64,000 nt of DNA, from assembly GCA_022925895.1 (NCBI GenBank), contig JAKSYS010000192.1, forward strand, positions 27,539 through 91,538, in the 5' to 3' direction. This stretch comes from Fragilaria crotonensis. Lineage: Eukaryota > Bacillariophyta > Fragilariophyceae > Fragilariales > Fragilariaceae. A model generated the notes under the pieces. The model was not told the origin of the DNA and did not search any database. It was given only the letters and a program-made list of their open reading frames with translations. Within the stretch, counting starts at the first letter, position 1. The number at the start of each line of letters is the position of its first letter. Shown piece by piece: positions 52,700 through 62,729 of this stretch. Both the position numbers and the translations under genes were made by a program.

Positions 52700-53227
52700 A
52701 TGGCCTATAACATGAGAGGAGAAGATGACATACTAGAGAAACGTAACAGCTCAACCAATTCGATAATGGGAAGCGAACGTTCTATCTCTGCTATTTCAAC
52801 AAAGTCGGCTTTGTCTGCCATGTCCCATGACGCCCGACTCCTTTCGAATGCAACGTCACAGGCTACGATCGCCGCTCGGTCTATCCTGATATCTGGTGGA
52901 ACGGAAGACACAGCTATTCGAACTGCACATGCGGCGGCTGAAGCTGTACTGCAAACATATCATGAAGGTCATCGTGGAAAACCCAATGGTTTTGTCATAA
53001 GGAGGAAAATTAAGAAACAGGCGGAGGTTATCGCCTCCATGGCTTTGGTCAATGCATCCAATGCGGTGAACAGCAACAATTGGGAGGATTTGGACCCTAA
53101 CGCGGGCGTTGATGACATTTTTCGAACGTGGCAGAATGATATCGATTCGCCGAAGGACCTCGCGACAGGCATCAAACCACCGACTCCAGGACGAGCCTCG
53201 AAACAGAATCGGAATATCCCAACGTGA
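52700..53227 (+). CDS. Unknown protein, Ala/Ser-rich helical (N-terminal part)
   Basis: The 175-residue frame starts at 'MAYNMRGEDD', directly after a typical A/C-rich upstream context. It has a Ser-rich disordered start ('SISAISTKSALSAMS'). An Ala-rich helical stretch follows ('TSQATIAARSILISGG', 'AIRTAHAAAEAVLQTY'), then a basic 'GFVIRRKIKKQ', 'VIASMALVNASNAV' and a Pro-rich end. I recognise no family. Its stop overlaps the next frame by four bases (GTGA at 53224-53227), and the upstream sequence of that next frame is open. The two frames may therefore be one gene with a one-base shift near 53190-53225. Confidence 0.5.
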   Translation: MAYNMRGEDDILEKRNSSTNSIMGSERSISAISTKSALSAMSHDARLLSNATSQATIAARSILISGGTEDTAIRTAHAAAEAVLQTYHEGHRGKPNGFVIRRKIKKQAEVIASMALVNASNAVNSNNWEDLDPNAGVDDIFRTWQNDIDSPKDLATGIKPPTPGRASKQNRNIPT

Positions 53228-54396
53228 AGAAGCAGTCCAACACTCCTCGCAAATCTCGTAACCTCAAGCAAGAGCAAACGATTGTTGAGGAACAAGCTGA
53301 ACCTTCCATTCTTTCCGATGGAACATCGGATCAAGAGATATCTCGACCAGTCGCCATTCGTGTCGAAACCCGAAAACGTGTCAAATCTCCGTTCCATGCT
53401 CTAAAGCCTCAAGCAATTACGGTCAAGGAAAAGCCAAAGACGCCCATCAATACGGTCAAGGAAAAGCCAAAGACGCCCATCAATACGGTCAAGGAAAAGC
53501 CAAAGACGCCCATCAATACGGTCAAGGAAAAGCCAAAGACGCCCATCAAATTGATCCAAACTCTAAAGAGTCCTCTGGCAGCGTCTCAGGTTGCTTCCAC
53601 GCCCAAGAATCAAAATTTGGCAGCCAGTGTTCCGAATGAAGATCCAATTTATGACATGAGCTCAGCTCCAGCTGCTCGTGCAGCACTTAGTTCGGATGGC
53701 GATGACGACTCCCAGGATGATAAACTTGGAAATATTTCGAGCGTTTCCACCAACTCCACCGACCAGCAAAAGAAGGAAGAACACATAGTAGAACCGGATG
53801 GGTTCATGGAAAGAACGGTCGACCCGTATGTTTTCGGGTGCACTGATGTATTCCGATGCTTCGCTCCGTCATCTGCACCATCCATTCGAGACCATGAGGT
53901 TGAAAATACCGAGCAGCTACCATTCTCAGAGTCGTTGACTGAAAATGGAAGCGGGGCTGCAGGTTCCGAACGAATCCAAAGCAACCAGTCGTCGAGTTCG
54001 ACCAATGACGACGACGACGACTTCTTTTCTGAAGCGAACTACGACAAACACGCCATTAGTCAAGAGAGCAGCGGCTCATCTTCGCAATCCAACAACAAAA
54101 CAAGGACACAAAAGGAGACGCTTCGCGAGAAAATGAAGAAGATTATATCCAAGTCAAAGGGTCGAGGCCCAAGACGCGTGGTCCAACGAAGAAGTGTTTC
54201 GTCTTCATTCTCATCTGATGGTCGAGACGCATATTCCTCCGACAGCAGAGACGACGTGTCATGCGACAGCGATGGAAGTTCACAATCTAGCGAGTCTGAA
54301 GAATCACGACGTCGCACAGCAAAGGGTGGCGGAAGAGGCTGGAGACATCGCCGCAATCGACTCCGAAACAGGGTCGACGAGGACGCGTATGTTTGA
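53224..54396 (+). CDS. Unknown Ser/Asp-rich protein with 11-residue tandem repeats
   Basis: The 390-residue frame has no ATG at its start (GTG at 53224), which favours continuation from the preceding frame. It holds four copies of 'TVKEKPKTPIN', encoded by perfect 33-base repeats. It then has a polar region, an isolated 'DPYVFGCTDVFRCFAP' motif with two Cys, an acidic run of Asp, and a basic, Ser/Arg-rich C-terminus ('REKMKKIISKSKGRGPRR'). The composition is that of a disordered protein; the repeats are Lys/Pro-rich. No domain or location signal was recognised. Confidence 0.5.
   Translation: MKKQSNTPRKSRNLKQEQTIVEEQAEPSILSDGTSDQEISRPVAIRVETRKRVKSPFHALKPQAITVKEKPKTPINTVKEKPKTPINTVKEKPKTPINTVKEKPKTPIKLIQTLKSPLAASQVASTPKNQNLAASVPNEDPIYDMSSAPAARAALSSDGDDDSQDDKLGNISSVSTNSTDQQKKEEHIVEPDGFMERTVDPYVFGCTDVFRCFAPSSAPSIRDHEVENTEQLPFSESLTENGSGAAGSERIQSNQSSSSTNDDDDDFFSEANYDKHAISQESSGSSSQSNNKTRTQKETLREKMKKIISKSKGRGPRRVVQRRSVSSSFSSDGRDAYSSDSRDDVSCDSDGSSQSSESEESRRRTAKGGGRGWRHRRNRLRNRVDEDAYV
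53419..53550 (+). repeat. 33-bp coding minisatellite, four copies
   Basis: Four consecutive 33-base units (start acggtcaagg, end cgcccatcaa), identical apart from the final base. In frame they encode 'TVKEKPKTPIN'. Perfect identity points to recent expansion. Confidence 0.95.
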
Positions 54397-55106
54397 GAAA
54401 CAAAGATACCTTCTTCTTCGCAGCCATTGGAGCGTTTATCAAAGTCTAGTGGCGATCAACTGATCCCATTGTTCAAGCGCGGGGAATGTCATTATCCTGT
54501 AATGCTAGTGCCGTACGAATTTTCCAACAAAATGCTAAAATAAATAGCATGTAACAGTCAACCAGCCGTTTCGAAACCCACATTTTGCATCGTGGAGCGA
54601 CCTCACAGAACATGGCGTCGAGTTTTGAACTTTATGGAATGTTTTCCTGTCTCTGACGACGGCAAAAGCCCTTATTTCAATGTTATCCAAGCGTGTCCAC
54701 ATTACTCCTACGAGTGCATCACTGTGCACGAGGCATGCACTAGTTCCTGGTTAAAGTGGTAACTTACTTTCACTCGGACTAGGTCGTCATGTAGTAAGGC
54801 ATCTTACGTGCTACAAGTACCAGGTAGCATTTCACCGATCGCAGCGGATCTTGTCTCGTGTCACGTGTCCCAGCAAATAAAAACCAAGCGTACTGCGCCG
54901 GAAACCGGCGGGTCTTGCCCAGCACTGGGTCCGGCGGACTTGATTGTCCATCATCAGATTGCTATTATTGTCGTGCTCAGGGTGGCAGCCATCTGGAAGG
55001 GGTCTGCACTGTGCGTCCATGGAGTGCTGTCACCGTCGATGTGTGACTCGACGCAAAGGAGAACATTCTGAAATACTGTAGTACTAATAGTCGTAGTACT
55101 GGTGAG
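54397..55106. other. Intergenic region left of the DIRS element
   Basis: About 700 bases. Short forward frames at 54808-55071 resemble no family. GTAC motifs occur close to the element's left repeat. Confidence 0.5.
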
Positions 55107-55348
55107 TTACAGATAAGACGTAGGCCAAACTGCAGTAGGCGTACTAGCGCACATAGTACACTACACCATAGCCTACAGCCTTAGTTGCTACGTAGTCGGA
55201 GTATGATGGACCAAGGACAGCCAGTAGTACCATACTACTGGCGGGAAATTACTGTACCTGGATGGAGAATCGATCACTCACTTTTCTCATGAGTGATCGA
55301 ATCGATGGCAATGGTGATGTTACATCTGCCTAACCATTTTTTCGCTAC
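55107..55348 (+). repeat. DIRS split repeat A1
   Basis: 242 bases matching A2 (63507-63744) with a few small indels and substitutions. It contains an 11-bp hairpin (tcgatcactca at 55270, complement at 55290). Starts ttacagataagacgta, ends ttttttcgctac. Confidence 0.92.
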
Positions 55349-56222
55349 AACTTGTGAGCCGAGTAAAAACACAAATACGACACTACATTATAGCAATGTA
55401 TGTGTCAATACAACAGTTGTACAACTATTACAGCAACAAACGCGATCCTGCGATCCTGCAATCGGCGCCGCCGCCAAAAATCATCACGATAAAAATTACA
55501 CATTACAAACGCATCAAGCGATGCTAACAAAACTAGCGATCAAGCGATCAACCAAACAACCCAATCTACAACTTCTGTAAACGAATACATTAGTCCGTAG
55601 TAGTGCAACAACAAATAAACATCATTGCAACTTCACAATGATGGCGCCATCATAAAACTCGAACAAACCGAGTCATGTACTCAAAAAGTTCTCTATCTGT
55701 AAAAGACATTTCAAACACACACCAACTGTACTAAATACGAGCAATCCAAACACGCAGACATCCAAGAACACTAAATAGCCAACGTGTAATTTATACATAC
55801 AGGAGACCAATATATCCTACCCAACAAAAATAGTACAACGTACTACCATATACAACTTAAGTACACTACTTAAATAGCGTACCTACACCTACAAACACAA
55901 ACGAAGTAGTACCCGAAATACAATGGAAAACTAAGACCACAATGACCGCAAAACAAAACATTCAAAATCAAGAGATTTATCGTCTGTGTGACTAAATATA
56001 CATGCACACCTATGATACCTGCCCCATTTCCAAACAACCCCAAACCCACTTCGAATCCAGTCCCAACGATACAGCAAACATTCTACCCTGCTTTATACAC
56101 CAAAGTAATACTAGAAAGCAAAGCCATTCACACACCCATGTATAAAGTGAATTTATCGCACAAAAAAGCAATCTCAACAACCTCCCGTCTAAACTCCAAA
56201 GTGCAACAAACCTCTTTCAACC
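55349..56222 (+). other. DIRS 5' leader, A/C-rich and G-poor
   Basis: About 870 bases between A1 and the first gag-like frame. The + strand is strikingly poor in G. No coding family was recognised; it is probably untranslated leader. Confidence 0.55.
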
Positions 56223-57050
56223 ATGTTGACAGTCGAAACCAACGTTCCTAACCCTGCAGCCGCAGAACCTACCCTCCGTGATCTAGCTCACCAAGCCGCC
56301 AGCGATGCGAAGCTCAACAGTTTCGCTCATGCTTACGAACCCGATCCATCCAAGGCTCTCCGCGTTGCAACAACTCTTTCCAAAGACTTCCCAGCGGATA
56401 CCCGTCTCGCTAACCTCTGCGACAGCGGACTAGTCAACCAAATGGCCTTCCTCATGGACGTCCCAAACGGACCAGCTACGCTAGCTATTCTCTCCTGTCC
56501 TTTCCCAACCGCAAAAGGAACCGAAGCCGTCTTCGCCGGCTCTCTTGGCGACGCCATGGATGTAATCTGCCCTGTCACCATCCGCATGCGAGACGTCAAA
56601 GGCCAGTGTATCACCATCGCACCTATGACGAGCCTTCCAACCCTCCTCAGCATGGCAATCTCTGCATCCGACCCATTGAACGAAGAAGGTCCCGATCCCG
56701 AGGAAGGAACCGTCGCAGATCCTCCAGGACCAGACCGCCTTGGCATCGAAATCAGTGACCCAACTGACACTCCATGCATCACCCTGATCCCCAAAATCTT
56801 CCCACTCACAGGAGGATACAGCATTCCAACAGCTAACATCATCGATGTTACAACCACCGATACAATCCGAAACCTCCCAGGCTCGCCAAACCTCGACGAA
56901 TTCCATCTTTGGTATGAATCTATGAGGTACGGAGTAGTGAACCTCAAAAACTACTCCATCCAAGCACGAGATACACTCTTCACGTACACCCAACTCGACG
57001 CAACTCCCTTCACACGGAAACCAACCTCGTCAGCCGCTTTACAGTCGTAG
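56223..57050 (+). CDS. DIRS gag-like protein, N-terminal frame
   Basis: The 275-residue frame starts at an ATG with an A/C-rich context ('MLTVETNVPNPAAAEPTLRD'). No known domain was recognised; the position upstream of RT and the mixed helical composition suggest a gag-like structural protein. The last residues ('TRKPTSSAALQS') look out of frame. From about 57017 another frame reads 'TNLVSRFTVVVNFLTPNDPL', which continues naturally into the next segment, so one base has been gained or lost there (or a programmed shift occurs). Confidence 0.55.
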   Translation: MLTVETNVPNPAAAEPTLRDLAHQAASDAKLNSFAHAYEPDPSKALRVATTLSKDFPADTRLANLCDSGLVNQMAFLMDVPNGPATLAILSCPFPTAKGTEAVFAGSLGDAMDVICPVTIRMRDVKGQCITIAPMTSLPTLLSMAISASDPLNEEGPDPEEGTVADPPGPDRLGIEISDPTDTPCITLIPKIFPLTGGYSIPTANIIDVTTTDTIRNLPGSPNLDEFHLWYESMRYGVVNLKNYSIQARDTLFTYTQLDATPFTRKPTSSAALQS

Positions 57051-58504
57051 TCAACTTCTTGACTCCAAACGACCCATTGTATCGCAAAGTCACAAGCGCC
57101 GTCCTCGCAACCAAAGAAAACGCATACGTCACGTACGGAAGCAAACTCACTCGTCGAATTGCATTCACAACCCCGCCAAAAGCACCAGAACGAATCAACG
57201 CAAGTGCAACACACATCACTCCAACCGATAATGTCGAAGCAATCCTGCTCAACCTCACATCGGCAATCACCGATAATTCGTCCAAAGCAATGACGAGCAC
57301 AGAACGTGAGCACGAGAGCGAAGCAAAGGAAAATCAAGCTTTCTACGAGATCCTCTTCGCGAGTATTATCGAAACAACAAACGATGATGGAACAACAACG
57401 AAAACGTTCAAAAAAGCCGCCCTCGACAGCGTCTTCATTCAAGTTCTGAAGGCAAATAAAAACAGCAAGGCAACCAAACTTCTCCAAACAGCAATTGAAG
57501 CAGTCGCATCCGAAATGAACTTCAAAGACAACCGCTTCGCTTCAGCAAGCGACTTGAAAGCAGAACTGTTCGACCAACCACTCACAGCCGCAATCAGGAC
57601 AGCAACATGGGCGCATCAGCACACAGTTCTCCATCCCGAAGGTATCAAAACACATTTCGCATTTCATCATCTCGCACCAGCAAGAACATGGACTGCAGAA
57701 TACAAGACTCGAATGGAAGGAGCCATTAAAGTCATCCAACAAGAGCAAGTCGAAGAAGCAAGCTCCCGAACTAACGCCAAATCAACCGAACTGTACCACT
57801 TCGGCAAGATGGGAGGCATCAACGACATCAACACAAGTATCGGCAACTTCTATTGCCTCATGAATACCATCATCGTCATGGACACAGCCCATCCACCAAC
57901 GGTATGGACCGAAATTGTTGAATTTGACAAGGTCATGCGAACAACCGAAGGACGTCGCTGGTTCGAATTGCACCGCAATGCAAAAGAGCTCATGTTTAAT
58001 GTGTTCCAAGAAATCACATCAACAATTGCAGGTTTCGTCGCAGTCGCCCGCCGCCAAGGATATCGAAACGCCGTATCGACAGGAACAATTTCACCAGAAA
58101 TCTTCAAGCACCCACAAATGCAAGGAACCCAACTCCGCCAAAATCTCCAAAGCACAATCTTGACGATGACGGCAGGACCATACAAAGAAGCATCTTTTGT
58201 TTTCAAGCAATTTCAACCACCAGAAGCAGCAAAGAAACGCCAAGCCCAAGGAGAAGCAGCAGGCGAATCACCAACGAACCGAACGAGAACTACCGGAACC
58301 ACGCCTACCAACACCAATCGTATCCCCCGCAACCCCACAACAGGAAACACCCCAAACGCTAGCAACTTGCTGGACAACATTGCACAGCCAACCGCAGCGC
58401 AAGGAAAACAATCCTTAAACAGCTGGCCACCGATTCCTCTGCAAAGCTACTCCATCCTGGGCCAATATTCCCTCATCCATCGAGACCAAACAAGTTCACT
58501 TTAA
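57018..58504 (+). CDS. DIRS gag-like protein, central frame
   Basis: The segment is about 495 residues, predominantly helical and polar. It includes 'NDDGTTTKTFKKAALDSVFI', 'HHLAPARTWTAEYK', 'GKMGGINDINTSIGNF' and 'FHPQMQ'-like stretches before a Gln/Ala/Thr-rich tail. I recognise no named domain. The tail's last residues ('YSILGQYSLIHRDQTSSL') again look out of frame. A parallel frame from about 58384 leads into a zinc-finger segment, implying a second one-base shift. Confidence 0.55.
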
Positions 58505-58734
58505 TGTGCTGTCGCAGCGCATACGAAGGTAAAACATGCACGTACCCAACGTGCAACTTCTTCCATTTCCCGAACAATCTCAACAATTCAGTCAGCAACG
58601 ACATCAAAGCAAAGATGGTTACGTGGGTTCAATCCCAAGCAGCAGTTGAATGGACGCCCGAAGCCGCAGCATGGGCAACACCAGCAGGTAACTCCTCGTC
58701 AAACCAATCGTCCACAACAAACTCAACCGCATAA
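58384..58734 (+). CDS. DIRS gag-like protein, C-terminal frame with CCCH finger
   Basis: The frame reads 'KTILKQLATDSSAKLLHPG', 'NKFTLMCCRSAYEGKTCTYP' and 'TCNFFHF'. This gives a C-x8-C-x4-C-x3-H pattern, a CCCH-type zinc finger, followed by a Ser/Thr/Asn-rich end. Zinc fingers at the gag C-terminus bind the element's RNA; the CCCH type in place of CCHC is notable. An ATG at 58504 overlaps the stop of the central frame (taATG), so restarting is an alternative to a frameshift. Confidence 0.55.
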   Translation, partial: TANRSARKTILKQLATDSSAKLLHPGPIFPHPSRPNKFTLMCCRSAYEGKTCTYPTCNFFHFPNNLNNSVSNDIKAKMVTWVQSQAAVEWTPEAAAWATPAGNSSSNQSSTTNSTA

Positions 58735-58852
58735 AGTGCCATAAATAAAATCCATTCAAAATCACTCACGAAGTCAATTCATTTATCGCACTGTAGAACC
58801 ACTCCTGCTGCCTAGTTTCCAATTAGCAACGCCGGTCACTACACACATCCGA

Positions 58853-61078
58853 ATGCCACTCACAGCAATGTCCACCAAGCCAAAGTATTATCACAAGATA
58901 GCACAAAGTGACAAAAACCCACAGCCGACAAGACAAGAACAAGACAAAAGAGCAGTACCGCACGGCACAGAAAACAAGTCATCACAAAAATCACACAACG
59001 AAAACTCAGACTTACCGCCTGTGATGTCAGAATGTACGAAAGTTCCAAGCAATAATGGAACGAACAAAGCGAGTCCAAAAGGCAATACCAGCAATGAAAG
59101 CATCCTCAAGCAAAAACAGCAGGCAACATGGCTCGCACCAGGCAAACTTACAACGCAACGGCTCGAGCATTTCGTTGCGGCAATCTTGCCAACAAGTGTC
59201 CAAGTTCAACTCGACCAACCATTCGGTAAGGACTCATTACAACAATCGTTTTACTCTGCAAAATCATTGTGTCACATTTTATTGCCGCTCCTGAAAAGCG
59301 GCTTCTTGTCATGTCGGGCAACCAAAGCCCTCGAAAAAGCATCGTATCGGGTACGACAACTTCAGCAACTTCGAAAAAAGTATGTCCCACTGGATTTTCG
59401 AAGCCTGCAAGGTTACCAACAAGGCTGGGAGGAGACGGCAACAATAAGAGACGACTGGAAAGCGATGACATCAGCATGTGCCCTCCATTTTAATGGAGAC
59501 ATAGCAACAGTCGTTCGTTTCATTGGCGGACCACGTGCACCAACACATCAACACCCCGAAGTACTCGCGAAACTCAAACCAGTACTCACGAAAGATGTGT
59601 ACGATGACGTTGACAGGATCCTAACAACAGGGGCGCCAGCATACTGCAACGCGGAAGCGACAAATGAAAACTTCAATGCATATCTGAATTATGGGAACCA
59701 CAAGTCAGCAAGGGAAAACCCAGACGCATTCAGAAGCACCATCGTGAAGCAAAGCAAACGAGGCCTTACCTTAATTATGGACCCGGCGCTCGTCCATTTC
59801 ACGCTCAATACCCACCTGACACCGCAAGGCCTCGTCGACATACTGCACCACAGACGAAAGCCACGACCAGTATCGGATAGCAGTTTCAGGCCTTGGGCAG
59901 GAGCACACTCAATAAACGACTGGACCAGCAAAGTAAACGAACCACCGCTTCATTTCGCCGATTCGTTCCAACAATTCTGCATTTGGCACTGGAACCTAGC
60001 GATCTCATACCCAAAGAACGATCGACACACAGGCGACGACGATGTTCAATGCGCATTCCCTCGGATCAAATACAACCCGAATTTAGTCGCAATGCACAGT
60101 GCAATCTCGCATGACACACTCATCATGCACACAGGATTAACGTTTGGCGACAACACAAGCCCATCCAACTGGGAACCAATCGCACGCGCCCGACAACAAC
60201 TTGCACAAAAACTGTGGCACGACCCCGACATTGTCAACCGCGCAGCCAAATACATGCCACCAATTTCATTTGCGCAACCAGCGACAGAAGCAGAAAGAAC
60301 AACTTTCGCAATCGCAATACCCGACTCAAAAAATCGAGGAGTTTTCGACAAATACGGAAACAGGCAAGCACCCCGATATAATCATCACGTCGATGATAAC
60401 ATGTATGGAGATATATCGGAACTCATGCCCAGAGCAGCAGCAGCAAGCATCATTAGCCTGTATGAAATCCTGGGGTACCCTGACGGCAGATTTCCCGACC
60501 CAATTTCCTGGGAAAAATTTGGATCAGCATATGGTCACACACGCCGGGTCGTTGGATGGGAGTTCAACACGAGAACACTCACATACACATTACCAGAGGA
60601 CAAGAGAAACTCACTCACAGAAATGCTCGCATCATGGATAACCAAAGACACATGCACCATTATTGAAGCAGCAACTTTACATGGAACCCTCGCAGACGCA
60701 TCGCGAGCGAACCGCCAAGGTCGAACCCTTTTCTTCGGATTCCAAAACGCCCTGAGACGAGCCATCCAAACCCGATTCCATCAAGTCCGAGGCTATATCA
60801 GTCGTCAAGGGAAAACCAAAAAATACAAATCTGAACTGCCCAAACACTTGCACCATCGTATCGACGCCATGATCGCAAGAGATATGGCAGCTCTCCTCTG
60901 GTCGCAAAAAGTCAAAATCCCACTCACGCAATCCGTACTATGCGAACTCACTCATATCCATAGTCTCATTGCGAACCCAACCTACAAATGGGAAATGCAA
61001 ATTGGACATGTCATCCCGAGACCCTCAATTCACGAGTTTCGGAGACGCATGTCTGACAGCCGGCGGAGCATTTTGTGA
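58853..61078 (+). CDS. DIRS reverse transcriptase
   Basis: The 741-residue frame has a disordered first 95 residues, a helical region, and an RT domain at about 330-600. 'KPRPVSDSSFRPWAGAHSIN' corresponds to RT motifs 1-2. 'GDDDVQCAFPRI' (about 395-405) is motif A, 'GLTFGDNTSPSNW' motif B, and 'NHHVDDNMYGD' (about 510-520) motif C, with DD and Asn in place of the usual Y-x-DD. 'GWEFNTRTLTYTLPEDKR' is the thumb start. The polymerase Asp residues are all present, so this part looks intact. The final 15 residues are probably out of frame, because RNase H begins in a shifted frame near 61020. Confidence 0.85.
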   Translation: MPLTAMSTKPKYYHKIAQSDKNPQPTRQEQDKRAVPHGTENKSSQKSHNENSDLPPVMSECTKVPSNNGTNKASPKGNTSNESILKQKQQATWLAPGKLTTQRLEHFVAAILPTSVQVQLDQPFGKDSLQQSFYSAKSLCHILLPLLKSGFLSCRATKALEKASYRVRQLQQLRKKYVPLDFRSLQGYQQGWEETATIRDDWKAMTSACALHFNGDIATVVRFIGGPRAPTHQHPEVLAKLKPVLTKDVYDDVDRILTTGAPAYCNAEATNENFNAYLNYGNHKSARENPDAFRSTIVKQSKRGLTLIMDPALVHFTLNTHLTPQGLVDILHHRRKPRPVSDSSFRPWAGAHSINDWTSKVNEPPLHFADSFQQFCIWHWNLAISYPKNDRHTGDDDVQCAFPRIKYNPNLVAMHSAISHDTLIMHTGLTFGDNTSPSNWEPIARARQQLAQKLWHDPDIVNRAAKYMPPISFAQPATEAERTTFAIAIPDSKNRGVFDKYGNRQAPRYNHHVDDNMYGDISELMPRAAAASIISLYEILGYPDGRFPDPISWEKFGSAYGHTRRVVGWEFNTRTLTYTLPEDKRNSLTEMLASWITKDTCTIIEAATLHGTLADASRANRQGRTLFFGFQNALRRAIQTRFHQVRGYISRQGKTKKYKSELPKHLHHRIDAMIARDMAALLWSQKVKIPLTQSVLCELTHIHSLIANPTYKWEMQIGHVIPRPSIHEFRRRMSDSRRSIL

Positions 61079-61677
61079 CGAACTTGAATTTTGGTTCGAA
61101 GTACACTGGTCAACCAAAACCAAACAAGCCATCGCAGCAAAACCCTCCATATCAATGTCATGGAGTTCACAATCGTCATCCTCCAACTCGCAGCAGTCGT
61201 TACAACCCTGGAAGAAAACCAACTCCAACCTTCCTCGCAACAAAATTCCCTCGCGGAATCCCAGCGTTAGCAAAACTGCTTATCCGCACAGACAACAGCC
61301 CTTCTCAAAATTGGGCCCATAAAGTCTCATCGCGTTCGGAAAAAGGCCAACAACTGGTCCATTTGTACGCAGCCCTCTTAGAACGCACCTCAATCGCAGT
61401 CGCTTGTAACCACATCAAAGGGGAAAACAATTCCCTGGCAGATTTTATTTCACGCCCACCAACTCACATACCGTCTCTGGCCTGGCGCCACCAACAGATA
61501 TTCGAGAAGGCGCCGAAACTCGCATCCTATCGCTATTTCCGCCCTCATCCAGAACTTTTATCCAACCTGGAGTCCAGGCTGTTCAGCGAGCAATGGAACG
61601 CAACCACAACTCTGCCAAGACAGCTCGGACAATTCGAAGTCGCCGCATCCATTACTTCATCTTTTGTCACACTCTGA
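61017..61677 (+). pseudogene. DIRS RNase H domain, split over three frames
   Basis: One RNase H domain is readable only by changing frame. 'SFGDACLTAGGAFCDELEFW' (first Asp) lies in one frame at 61035-61100. 'LHINVMEFTIVILQLAAVVT' (the conserved Glu) lies in a second at 61140-61230. 'LLIRTDNSPSQNW' (second Asp), 'LVHLYAALLERT' and 'NHIKGENNSLADFISR' lie in a third at 61270-61460. Changes fall near C3/A4 runs at about 61020, 61140 and 61250. All catalytic positions are still present, so the damage is recent, or partly due to sequencing. Confidence 0.7.
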
Positions 61678-62729
61678 ACTTAGATGATGACTGGACCCTT
61701 GCAAATCAACCACAAGAGCGCGCCAACTACCAACTCGCTTTGTACGCTACACACCTCGCAACAGGCTCATCGCTCCATTGTAAGTCGCTAAAAGCAAGCA
61801 CAATCGCAAGTTACTTACTCGACGTTGCAAAATTTCTCGGACGATACCGAGACGTTGACCCCAGATTTCGATCAACAGCTGATACGCGATTGGCACCAGC
61901 CATAGCAAAAGTCCTCGACGAACAAAAACGATGGGAGTCAGTCCCTAACAGACGCGAGCCATTTACCCTCGAAATGCACAAGTATATCGCACAATCCGCA
62001 GCAACCCAAGCGGATGATTGTTGTATCGAAGCTGCCCTCGCAAACTGGACCCTGTGCAATCTATACGCCGGATGCAGAGGCATTGAATGGATGCAAACAA
62101 ACTCAACAAACCAACTAATCCATTCGCACCACCTCAACCGGTTCGGGAACGCGTACGCATTCACCCTGCGCGACGTCCAATGTACAACAGCATCCAACCA
62201 ACTACTAACCATACACGACGCTTTGAAAAACCCAAACGCCGTCGGCTGTATCCGCCTGCGATTTGAAGAGCAAAAAAACGGTGAGAATGGAGAGAAAAAA
62301 CTTTTTGTCCGCAACACTAAAAATCCTGCAATCTGCTTCGTAACCAACTTCATGCAAATCCTGAAGCGCCATGCAGAACTCACCAATAAACACCCAAACC
62401 TGCCATTGAGTATATATCGCCACAGTAATGGCAGTATCTACAACATCACGTCTGCAGACGTCGAAACCGGTATACGCAACGCCGCATCCAAACTTTTCAA
62501 CCTTGACCCCATCGCCAACCGAGCAGAACTGCAAATGTGGTCAAGTCATTCATTGCGCGTTGGCGCATGTACCACACTATATGCAATGGGTTTCCATGAA
62601 ATGGAAATAAAACATTTATTGCGATGGAAGTCAAACGCATTCATGACTTACCTTCGTAATCTCGCCGTCACATCTCGCCGACATAACGAAGCCCTTAACG
62701 ATGCTAGCTGCATCCCAAACTTCCTATAA
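61593..62729 (+). CDS. DIRS tyrosine recombinase
   Basis: The 378-residue frame carries the complete tyrosine-recombinase active site. Arg162 is in 'LYAGCRGIEWMQ', His319 and Arg322 in 'SSHSLRVGACTTLYAMG', His341/Trp345 in 'IKHLLRWKSNAF' and the nucleophile Tyr353 in 'MTYLRNLAV'. An N-terminal helical core-binding region ('ASTIASYLLDVAKFLGRY') precedes the catalytic domain. The enzyme would insert the circular DNA copy of the element by strand exchange. Its start overlaps the end of the RNase H frame. This is the best-preserved frame of the element. Confidence 0.88.
   Translation: MERNHNSAKTARTIRSRRIHYFIFCHTLNLDDDWTLANQPQERANYQLALYATHLATGSSLHCKSLKASTIASYLLDVAKFLGRYRDVDPRFRSTADTRLAPAIAKVLDEQKRWESVPNRREPFTLEMHKYIAQSAATQADDCCIEAALANWTLCNLYAGCRGIEWMQTNSTNQLIHSHHLNRFGNAYAFTLRDVQCTTASNQLLTIHDALKNPNAVGCIRLRFEEQKNGENGEKKLFVRNTKNPAICFVTNFMQILKRHAELTNKHPNLPLSIYRHSNGSIYNITSADVETGIRNAASKLFNLDPIANRAELQMWSSHSLRVGACTTLYAMGFHEMEIKHLLRWKSNAFMTYLRNLAVTSRRHNEALNDASCIPNFL

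Noticed and set aside
61075-61677. A separate gene starting at the GTG at 61075
   Set aside because: Its content is the C-terminal half of RNase H, whose N-terminal half lies in other frames just upstream; it is a broken domain and not an independent gene.
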